The position numbers were made by a program, and so were the translations under genes. From NCBI GenBank assembly GCA_046263055.1, contig JBHELO010000098.1, forward strand, positions 1-6,957: 6,957 nt of DNA. The letters run 5' to 3'. The stretch comes from DATAQC01 sp046263055. Lineage in GTDB: Bacteria > Actinomycetota > Acidimicrobiia > Acidimicrobiales > AC-14. Each line of letters opens with the position of its first letter. The stretch's first letter is position 1. Shown here in pieces: positions 1 through 5,048 of this stretch. A model generated the notes under the pieces. The model saw only the letters and a list, made by a program, of their open reading frames with translations. It had not been told where the DNA came from and ran no database searches.

Positions 1-537
1 ATCACCACCGAGGTGGGGCCGGGGTCCAACATCAGCCGCCTGGACGAGACCGCCATCCTCAACACGGTGGCCGACCGGGCCGACCAGATCCTGGCCGCTG
101 CCAAGCCCCTGTCGGGCCAGGCCAACGACATCCTGACCGCCGCCAAGTCCATCGACGGCCACGTCACCGACATCAACAACAACGCCCAGTCCATCAACGG
201 CACCGCCAAGTCCATCAACGGCACGTTCACCGCCCTGGCCCCGGTGGTGAACAACATCAAGGGCACGCCCGGCTCGATCGACCACGTCACGCCGTTCCCG
301 ACCGCCGGGGTCACCGCCATCAACATCCGGGTGGACAACATCCTGCGCTCGGTGTCGGGCATCAGGAGCGACCTCGACCAGGTCAACACCGACGTCACGT
401 CCATCAACGGCGAGGCCGCCGGCATCGACTTCGGGGTCAACAACCTCGTCGCCAACGTCCTGGCCAACCCCCTCGGCACGGTGAAGGGCCTGCTGTGCGG
501 CCTGGCGCCGGCCTTGGGCGGGCTGCTCGGCTGCTAA
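1..537 (+). CDS. Long Ile-heptad (coiled-coil-like) protein, 5' end missing
   Basis: The reading frame is open from the first base, so the gene almost certainly starts upstream; a GTG at 13-15 is possible but has no ribosome binding site. Counting that GTG as residue 1, Ile/Leu/Val recurs every seventh residue from I26 to L145 in one unbroken register (26, 33, 40, 47, 54, 61, 68, 75, 82, 89, then P96, then 103 to 145). The residue four places later is usually Ala or Val. This is the a/d pattern of a coiled coil, but the other positions are Asn, Thr, Ser and Gly rather than charged, with recurring ING and AKSI words. The tail is Leu/Gly-rich and ends in Cys (C162 and C174). No membrane segment is visible in this part; one may lie in the missing N-terminus. 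I do not recognise a named family. It resembles the small protein at 3199-3453 in pattern. It may be co-transcribed with the next gene, 19 bases away. Confidence 0.8.
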   Translation: MTTEVGPGSNISRLDETAILNTVADRADQILAAAKPLSGQANDILTAAKSIDGHVTDINNNAQSINGTAKSINGTFTALAPVVNNIKGTPGSIDHVTPFPTAGVTAINIRVDNILRSVSGIRSDLDQVNTDVTSINGEAAGIDFGVNNLVANVLANPLGTVKGLLCGLAPALGGLLGC

Positions 538-556
538 GGCGCTCCCTGAAGTACCA

Positions 557-1309
557 GTGCACGGGGCGGGCCCAGTAGGGTCCGCCCCGGTGCGCGCCCC
601 CGGCTCCGACGACCCCGGCCCCGGCCCCCGAACGAGCTGGCTCCGCCACCGTCGGGGGATAGTCATCGGTGTGGTGGTGGCGGCCATCGTGGCCGTCGCC
701 ATCGTGGTCACCATCCGGTCCGGTGAGCGGGACCAGGTGGCCACCCCGCCCGCCGGCTCCGCCGCATCCACGGCCCCCGCCCCCACCGGCCCCGCCGCCG
801 AGCTGGTCCGGCTCCTGCGGCGGGGCGCGTCCCTCGATTTCGACGCCCGCTACACCAGCGCCGGCTCGGCGCCGTCCACCGCCCACCTGTGGCGGCGCCC
901 GCCCCTGGCCCGCCTGGACACCCAGTCGGGCTCGGGCGACACGGCGTCCACCTCCGCCCAGATCGTGACCAGTGGCGGGCCGGTGGCATGCACCCAGGCG
1001 GGCCGCGGGCCGTGGTCGTGCGCCCCCAAGCCGGGCCTGGACGTGGCCGAGGTCGGCGTCATCCCGCCGTCGGTGGTGGCCGCCCTGTCGGCGGTGCACG
1101 TGACGGCGCGCGACGACACGGTCATCGGGCTGGCGGTGCGGTGTTTCACCATCGCCGCCGGCCCGGGTGCGTCGGCGGACGTGTGCGTGACCAGCTCGGG
1201 CGTCCCTGCCCGGCTGGCCAGCGGTGACACTCGGCTCGACCTGGTGTCGCTGAGCCTGTCCCGGCCGCCCGACTCGGTGTTCGTGGCGCCCGCACCGGTC
1301 GGCGGCTGA
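557..1309 (+). CDS. Membrane-anchored LolA/LppX-like protein
   Basis: This is a 250-residue protein with a Pro/Gly-rich N-terminus, a basic stretch (RHRR, residues 30-33), one membrane segment at about 35-53, and an Ala/Pro/Thr linker. An external domain runs from about 80 to 246. By the positive-inside rule this domain faces outward. It begins with an Arg-rich helix and a DARYTS word, then RRPPLARLDT, and has four cysteines (C145, C155, C196, C210) that could form two disulfides. Aromatic Y followed by R-PP-x-R-x-D and paired cysteines resemble actinobacterial proteins of the LolA/LppX/LprG fold, which bind lipids or lipoproteins; this assignment is by pattern only. The GTG at 557 has only a weak ribosome binding site, and a second in-frame GTG at 590 would remove 11 residues without affecting the membrane segment. 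The gene ends inside the shared hairpin at 1300-1335. Confidence 0.8.
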   Translation: MHGAGPVGSAPVRAPGSDDPGPGPRTSWLRHRRGIVIGVVVAAIVAVAIVVTIRSGERDQVATPPAGSAASTAPAPTGPAAELVRLLRRGASLDFDARYTSAGSAPSTAHLWRRPPLARLDTQSGSGDTASTSAQIVTSGGPVACTQAGRGPWSCAPKPGLDVAEVGVIPPSVVAALSAVHVTARDDTVIGLAVRCFTIAAGPGASADVCVTSSGVPARLASGDTRLDLVSLSLSRPPDSVFVAPAPVGG

Positions 1310-1335
1310 GCCGGACCCCCCGGCCTCAGCCGCCG
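1300..1335. terminator. Bidirectional hairpin terminator between convergent genes
   Basis: The arms 1300-1310 (CGGCGGCTGAG) and 1325-1335 (CTCAGCCGCCG) are perfectly complementary over 11 bp. The stem continues with CCGG at 1311-1314 pairing with 1320-1323, leaving one bulged base (1324) and a five-base loop. The stop codon of the rightward gene (1307-1309) lies in the left arm and that of the leftward gene (1326-1328) in the right arm. There is no T-run on either side, as is common in GC-rich actinobacteria. The position between convergent genes supports a two-way terminator. Confidence 0.75.
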
Positions 1336-2597
1336 GGCGCCGTCGACGTCGGCGGCTCCGGTGCGCTGCGGAAGCTGTCGAGCATCTGGTCGAAGATGCC
1401 CTCGATCTGGGTGAAGTCGCCGGTGGGGACGGCTTCGAAGATGATGTCGTTCATCTTGTGGCCCTGGAACAGGAAGTACCGCACCTGGGCTCCCACCAGC
1501 CCGGTACGGGAGTCCGTGTAGTTGTAGATGAGGCGGAAGCCGATGAGACCGTTGACGGTGACGGTGTCGTCCTTGAGCAGCGTGACCGGCCCGAGCGACC
1601 CTTCGACGAAGGACTTCACGTTGCCCATGTTGGCGGGCGTGGTGGCATCGGCGGTGTGGGTCACCCGCACCCGGGCCGAGTACTGCTTGTTGTCGGTCAC
1701 CGTCAGGCGCACCTCGGCGTCGGGTGCGTCCACCCGTACCCAGGCCCGGGGGTACTTGATCGTGAAGGCGAACGCGGGGTCCGCTTCGGTGAAGGTGACG
1801 AGTGCGGCGTCGGGGAGCGTCACGAGCGTCGTGGTGGGCGCCGCGGTGGCGGGCGGCCCGGCCCGCGAGCTCCCACGGTTGTGACGGCCGAGGATGACAG
1901 CGCCGATGCCGAGACCCACCACCAGCAGCGAGAGCACGGTGAGCAGGACGACCGTCGCCCGCCGGTCGGTCTGCGCCGGGCCCTCGGCGGGGCTCGGCCG
2001 GCTCGCCGCTGGGGGCCGGGTGCGGGCCCCCGGGCGGCCCCGGGGCGGCGTCGGGCGGGGCCGTCGGGCCGCCGGTCGTGCCACCGGCGACCGTCGCCCG
2101 CCGGCCGCCCTGGTGGCGGCCCGGGGCGGGGCGGGCGGGGCGGGAACCCTCCCCTCGGCCAGGTCGTCGTCGACCGGCTGCGACCAGCCGCCCTCTTCGG
2201 CGCCGGCATCGGCGTCGTCGGCGGCCACCGGGGCGGCGTCGTCCGCGGCGGGGAGCCGTTCGTCCCACTCCGCCTGGTCGGCGGCCGACGCGGCCTCGTC
2301 CCAGTCGACGGTGGAGATCTGGCCACCCACCGCCTCGTCGTCGGCGTCCGCCCAGGACCCCTCGGCCGGGACACCGCCGCTCGCCTCGTCGTACGCCAGG
2401 GACTCGCCCCCGACGGCCTCGCCCCCGACGGCCTCGCCGCCCTGGAGCCCGGCGGCGCGGGGGGGATCGTCCCCCGGGTCCCGGTGGTCCTGCCCCCGCC
2501 CGGCGGTCGCGGTGTCGTGATCTTCGGGTGCCACGTCGGCGGGGTCCTTCCAGGGAGCCTCGGCTGAGCCGCGGATCGGTCGCGAGCCGTTGACCAC
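1326..2597 (-). CDS. Membrane-anchored PsbP/LpqN-like protein with charged cytoplasmic tail
   Basis: The protein has 423 residues in four parts. Residues 1 to about 150 are a low-complexity acidic tail with spaced tryptophans (W82, W99, W111, W138). Residues about 151-213 are Pro/Ala-rich and basic, with about 15 Arg and no Lys. One membrane segment spans about 215-237. After a Thr/Ala linker, an external domain at about 265-411 contains FAFTIKYPRAWVRVD, a run of beta strands, and a final helix (FTQIEGIFDQMLDSFRS). The F-x-[IV]-x-YP-x-x-W start and closing amphipathic helix are typical of the PsbP/Mog1/LpqN fold found in many actinobacterial lipoproteins and membrane proteins, usually of unknown function. 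The GTG start at 2597 is preceded directly by an in-frame TAG and has no Shine-Dalgarno, so the true start may lie further in or the mRNA may be leaderless. Its 5' end overlaps the -35 of the opposite promoter. Confidence 0.85.
   Translation of the reverse strand: MVNGSRPIRGSAEAPWKDPADVAPEDHDTATAGRGQDHRDPGDDPPRAAGLQGGEAVGGEAVGGESLAYDEASGGVPAEGSWADADDEAVGGQISTVDWDEAASAADQAEWDERLPAADDAAPVAADDADAGAEEGGWSQPVDDDLAEGRVPAPPAPPRAATRAAGGRRSPVARPAARRPRPTPPRGRPGARTRPPAASRPSPAEGPAQTDRRATVVLLTVLSLLVVGLGIGAVILGRHNRGSSRAGPPATAAPTTTLVTLPDAALVTFTEADPAFAFTIKYPRAWVRVDAPDAEVRLTVTDNKQYSARVRVTHTADATTPANMGNVKSFVEGSLGPVTLLKDDTVTVNGLIGFRLIYNYTDSRTGLVGAQVRYFLFQGHKMNDIIFEAVPTGDFTQIEGIFDQMLDSFRSAPEPPTSTAPGG
2412..2441. 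repeat. 15-bp tandem repeat within a coding region
   Basis: Two adjacent 15-base units (2412-2426 and 2427-2441) differ at one base. On the minus strand they encode the repeated GGEAV words at residues 53-62 of the LpqN-like protein, in its disordered tail. This looks like a replication-slippage duplication that keeps the frame. Confidence 0.7.
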
Positions 2598-2619
2598 CTA
2601 GGTGTCGGAAGTCTATTGT
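2590..2619 (+). promoter_or_regulatory. Sigma70-type promoter for the mini-protein cluster
   Basis: TTGACC at 2590-2595 (five of six bases match the -35 consensus) is followed by an 18-base spacer and TATTGT at 2614-2619 (four of six match the -10). This is one of the few AT-containing spots in the window. The expected transcript start is near 2626, about 22 bases before the ATG at 2648. The -35 lies inside the annotated 5' end of the divergent gene. Confidence 0.6.
2595..2604. promoter_or_regulatory. Palindrome in the promoter spacer, possible operator
   Basis: CACCTAGGTG is a perfect 10-bp palindrome lying between the -35 and -10 of the rightward promoter and across the start of the leftward gene. 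A dimeric repressor bound here could block both directions. Short palindromes occur by chance, so this rests on position. Confidence 0.3.
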
Positions 2620-2633
2620 GACCGCACTTTCCA

Positions 2634-2643
2634 AGGGAAGGGG
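2634..2643 (+). promoter_or_regulatory. Ribosome binding site that fixes the ATG at 2648
   Basis: The purine run AGGGAAGGGG ends four bases before ATG 2648. An in-frame GTG at 2618 would be ten codons longer, but it overlaps the -10 hexamer and has no such run, so ATG 2648 is preferred. Confidence 0.65.
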
Positions 2644-2647
2644 ACCA

Positions 2648-2914
2648 ATGGCAGTCGTCAGTGCGGCCGTCACGCTCACCGGTTGGTACGTGGGCTACGT
2701 GATCGCAGCCGTTGTCATCACGATCGTGGTCATCCTGGTCGGCATCATCTTGTCGCTCGCCCGCCGCATCGGCCAGCAGGCGCTACAGATCACCGCCGCC
2801 CTGGACGAGGCGCGCATCAACACCCTGCCGCTGTGGGACGTTGACAAGATCAACAGCGGCGTCCGTTCCATCATCAAGAGTGCCGAGACGGCACGCAAGG
2901 TTCTGGGAGGGTAA
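2648..2914 (+). CDS. Single-pass membrane mini-protein 1 (88 aa), unknown function
   Basis: The 88-residue product has an uncharged N-terminus, a strongly hydrophobic Ile/Val-rich membrane segment at about 15-38, and ARR directly after it. This suggests the N-terminus is outside and the C-terminal helix is in the cytoplasm. The soluble part (39-88) is helical with partial heptads (I41, I48; I68, I75) around the central motif LPLWDVDKINSGV at about 60-72, which looks like a conserved core. I recognise no named family. It is the first gene of a tight cluster: the next start lies six bases after its stop. It sits directly behind a good promoter and ribosome binding site, so the transcript has a very short leader. 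Confidence 0.8.
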   Translation: MAVVSAAVTLTGWYVGYVIAAVVITIVVILVGIILSLARRIGQQALQITAALDEARINTLPLWDVDKINSGVRSIIKSAETARKVLGG

Positions 2915-2920
2915 GGCATC

Positions 2921-3202
2921 GTGTTCGGGCTTGCTTCGGAGCACCTGACCTTCTGGTCGATCACGCTGGGCCTCGGGGCCGTCGTGATCTCGGCGGTCAT
3001 CCTGCTCCTCTTCCTCCTCGTCCAGTTCGTCAAGGACATCGACCGCAATGTGCGTGAGACCTGGGAGACCGCCACCCGGGTGGCCCAGAACACGGCCACC
3101 ACCTGGATGCTCACCATGGCCACCTCGCTCACCGCCGACTTGCGCAACGAGGTCCGCCGCCACGCTGATCTGCTCAACGCGGCTGCGGGAGGTCGGCGAT
3201 GA
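2921..3202 (+). CDS. Single-pass membrane mini-protein 2 (93 aa), unknown function
   Basis: The 93-residue product starts at a GTG six bases after the previous stop. GGGAGG at 2905-2910 and TAAGG at 2912-2916 upstream could serve as ribosome binding sites. There is one long membrane segment at about 14-37, followed by VKDIDRNVRETWETATRVAQNTATTW and a long helix rich in Arg and Ala. The segment D-I-D-x-x-V-x-x-x-W followed by RVAxNTATTW has the look of a conserved motif seen in unnamed small actinobacterial membrane proteins; that is an impression from memory, not a search. The charges after the segment place the C-terminus in the cytoplasm. The stop overlaps the next start by four bases (ATGA at 3199-3202), so the two genes are probably translationally coupled. 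Confidence 0.85.
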   Translation: MFGLASEHLTFWSITLGLGAVVISAVILLLFLLVQFVKDIDRNVRETWETATRVAQNTATTWMLTMATSLTADLRNEVRRHADLLNAAAGGRR

Positions 3203-3453
3203 CCTGGCGCATCATCCTCACCGTCGTGGAGATCGCCGGCCTGGTCATCGTGCTGGCGCTCTACCTGGCCACCGTCGCCCGCCTGCTCAACAGCATCTCC
3301 GCCAACCTGGCCCGCATCACGTTCGGTGTGCGCGCCGTGGAGACGCAGTGCGCGGTCATCGGCCCGGCCGTGGACCGCATCAACGGCAATCTGGCCGACA
3401 CCGCCAACGGGCTCACCGAGGCGGCTGCCGCCGCTGAGCGCCTGGCGCGCTGA
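3199..3453 (+). CDS. Single-pass membrane mini-protein 3 (84 aa) with Ile heptads
   Basis: The 84-residue product starts at ATG within an ATGA overlap, with GGGAGG at 3187-3192 spaced six bases away. A membrane segment at about 5-27 follows directly on MTWR. The rest is one helix with hydrophobic residues every seventh place (I33, I40, V47, I54, I61) and V, L or C four places later. It includes ITFGVRAVETQ, IGPAVDRINGNL and an Ala/Glu-rich end. The heptad format and the ING word match the partial protein at 1-537, suggesting common ancestry or a shared bundle. I know no function for it. A single free cysteine (C51) lies in the middle of the helix. Confidence 0.85.
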   Translation: MTWRIILTVVEIAGLVIVLALYLATVARLLNSISANLARITFGVRAVETQCAVIGPAVDRINGNLADTANGLTEAAAAAERLAR

Positions 3454-3476
3454 CCGCGGGGCAGGCCGGCACCGAC

Positions 3477-3926
3477 GTGTCGGACTGGCCGCTCCCGCCC
3501 TACTTCGAGCCGAGAGGCCCGCTCGACGACGATCTCGCCGTCGTGCGGGCCTTTCTGCGTACCGGCCCGGCTCCCCACTCCGAGCGCCTTCACGTTGAGG
3601 GCCCGGTCCTGCGGGCCGATCGGGAGGTGGCCATGGCCCTCCGCCTCGGGCCCCGGAGCGCCCTCGTCCGCCTCGACCTCCCCGACGGCCTCGAGCCGGT
3701 GCGGGCCGGCGTGGAGGCCGCCCTGGCCGTCGAGGGCCTCGAGCTGCTCGACCACGACACCGCCCTGGCCGTCCCGGTGGCCACCATGCGGGTCGCGCTG
3801 CGCATCTCCACCTGGGACCTGTGGGGCGCCGATCTCGACGAGGCGTTCGCCGACCTGCGCCGGGAGGCGGTGGGCGGCACCGACGACGTACTCCTCGGCG
3901 GCGGCCTGCCGCCCGTCGGCCTCTAG
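3477..3926 (+). CDS. Unrecognised 149-aa soluble protein
   Basis: No membrane segment, signal peptide or cysteine is visible, so this is probably a cytoplasmic protein. The only start between the previous in-frame stop (3435-3437) and the body is GTG 3477, with a weak purine run before it. The N-terminus reads SDWPLPPYFEPRGPLDDD. The middle alternates short strands and helices (VAMALRLGPRSALVRLDL), and a segment at about 100-132 (VPVATMRVALRISTWDLWGADLDEAFADLRREA) looks like a strand then an amphipathic helix. I do not recognise the family. It lies 23 bases after the third mini-protein and 17 before the phosphatase, so it is probably in the same transcript. GC-rich third positions and clean in-frame structure support it being real. 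Confidence 0.7.
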   Translation: MSDWPLPPYFEPRGPLDDDLAVVRAFLRTGPAPHSERLHVEGPVLRADREVAMALRLGPRSALVRLDLPDGLEPVRAGVEAALAVEGLELLDHDTALAVPVATMRVALRISTWDLWGADLDEAFADLRREAVGGTDDVLLGGGLPPVGL

Positions 3927-3943
3927 GTGGCGGGCGCCACCGG

Positions 3944-4738
3944 GTGGGCGAGGCCCGGGAGGCCGCGCCGGCGGCCGTGGTCTTCGACGTGGACGGCACG
4001 TTGGTGGACAGCGAGCGCCACGGGCATCGGGTGGCGTTCAACCTGGCCTTCGAGGCCTTCGACCTGCCCTACCGGTGGGACGAGGAGGAGTACGGCCGCC
4101 TGCTGCGGGTGACCGGCGGCCAGCGCCGGCTCCACCACTACCTGCAAGCGCAGGGGATGGACGACGGGGAGCGATCGTCGTTGGTTCCTGCCCTGCACGC
4201 CCGCAAGACGGAGATCCTCTCCGGGCTGGTGGCCGACGGCCGCATCGAGGTCCGACCCGGGGCCCGCCGGCTGTTGGACGAGGTGGCCGCCGCCGGGATC
4301 ACCCTGGCGGTGGCCACCACCGGCAGCCGGGGCTGGGTGGAGGCCCTGCTCGAGCGGCTGCTCCCCGGCGTCGACTTCCCGGTGGTCGTCACCGGCGACG
4401 AGGTGGAGCACCGCAAGCCCGACCCGGAGGCGTTCGTCCTGGCCCTCGATCGCTTGGGCGCCGACCCGGGCGACGGGGTGGTGGTGGAGGACTCGGCCGA
4501 GGGCCTGGACGCGGCGGTGGCCGCCGGCCTGGCCTGCGTGGTGGTGGTGAACGGCTACACCGCCGACCACGACCTCGACGCCGCCGCCCTGGTGGTGGAC
4601 GGGTTCGGGGAGCCGGCTGCGCCGGCCCGGGTGGTGGCCGACCGGGTGGGCAGCGGGTGCACGGGCGTCGTCGACCTCGCGGTGCTGACGGCCGTTCTGG
4701 CCAGCGGCCGGAGCGGGGGTGCGGCCAGCGCGCCGTGA
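3944..4738 (+). CDS. HAD-family phosphatase, CbbY/beta-phosphoglucomutase-like
   Basis: The 264-residue product carries all four haloacid dehalogenase motifs: DVDGT with nucleophile D15 and acid/base D17; TTGS with T125/T126; K158 in HRKPDPEAF; and E182-D183 in VVVEDSAEGLDAA. The cap domain (about 24-105) contains RVTGGQRRLHHYL, resembling the TGGKER segment of CbbY proteins, with Gln in place of Lys. The C-terminal NGYTADHDLDAAALVVDGFG also follows CbbY. CbbY enzymes remove phosphate from sugar phosphates such as xylulose-1,5-bisphosphate; the relatives include beta-phosphoglucomutase and general sugar phosphatases. The substrate here is not fixed, and no RuBisCO gene is visible. The GTG at 3944 gives a normal length, but its ribosome binding site is weak. 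The frame is open further upstream with Arg/Pro-rich sequence that overlaps the previous gene and looks non-coding. Confidence 0.92.
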   Translation: MGEAREAAPAAVVFDVDGTLVDSERHGHRVAFNLAFEAFDLPYRWDEEEYGRLLRVTGGQRRLHHYLQAQGMDDGERSSLVPALHARKTEILSGLVADGRIEVRPGARRLLDEVAAAGITLAVATTGSRGWVEALLERLLPGVDFPVVVTGDEVEHRKPDPEAFVLALDRLGADPGDGVVVEDSAEGLDAAVAAGLACVVVVNGYTADHDLDAAALVVDGFGEPAAPARVVADRVGSGCTGVVDLAVLTAVLASGRSGGAASAP

Positions 4739-4759
4739 GGCCGGCGGGCACCGCTCCCC

Positions 4760-4774
4760 CCGGCCGACGGCCGG
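4760..4774 (+). terminator. Possible weak terminator after the phosphatase gene
   Basis: CCGGCC, a three-base loop and GGCCGG form a 6-bp GC-only stem 21 bases after the phosphatase stop. There is no T-run, and GC-rich DNA makes such stems common, so support is positional. Confidence 0.3.
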
Positions 4775-5036
4775 CGCCGGCGCGACCCGGGCGGGGCCCG
4801 CATCACCATCCTGCGGTCGGGTGCCCGGGCGTGCGCAGGGCGCGGCGCCGGAGCCCAGCACGGGGGCGCCGTCCCCGGCCTGGCCGGGCTGCCACCGGCG
4901 GGCCCCCATAGCGGTCGCGACGGAACCGATAGGATGGCACCGGTGCAGGCGGCTCGTCGGTGTCCCGGCGACGGCCCGGCTGCCGAGCTCCGAGCGGTGC
5001 CCCGTCGGCCCCGCCGCCCCGTCGTACCCAGTCGTC

Positions 5037-5042
5037 GAGAGG
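5037..5042 (+). promoter_or_regulatory. Ribosome binding site that fixes the GTG at 5049
   Basis: GAGAGG lies six bases before GTG 5049. The same frame is open back to 4719, but the extra 110 residues are Arg/Pro-rich and unlike a protein, while the zinc module begins directly after this start. Confidence 0.75.
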
Positions 5043-5048
5043 CTGATC

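Larger units (their letters stand above)
4739..5048. other. Intergenic region upstream of the kelch gene
   Basis: These 310 bases hold no gene I can support. Translations here are Arg/Pro/Ala-rich with no recognisable motif. The left part has the inverted repeat listed separately. GATAGGATG at 4929-4937 contains a -10-like TAGGAT (4930-4935), but no convincing -35 lies upstream. The kelch gene promoter is probably in this interval but cannot be placed. Confidence 0.4.

Noticed and set aside
2618..2647. GTG start ten codons upstream of mini-protein 1
   Set aside because: It lies within the -10 hexamer, so it would not be in the transcript from that promoter; ATG 2648 has a better ribosome binding site.
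850..2679. Open frame of about 600 codons on the minus strand, in another frame of the LpqN-like gene
   Set aside because: It is Arg/Gly/Pro-rich without motifs, while the frame at 1326-2597 gives a membrane segment and a recognisable domain.
4937..4946. Palindrome GCACCGGTGC upstream of the kelch gene
   Set aside because: A 10-bp GC-rich palindrome is expected several times by chance in this window and no promoter can be placed around it.
4719..5048. N-terminal extension of the kelch protein
   Set aside because: The added residues are Arg/Pro/Ala-rich, overlap the phosphatase end, and the GTG at 5049 has a well-placed GAGAGG.
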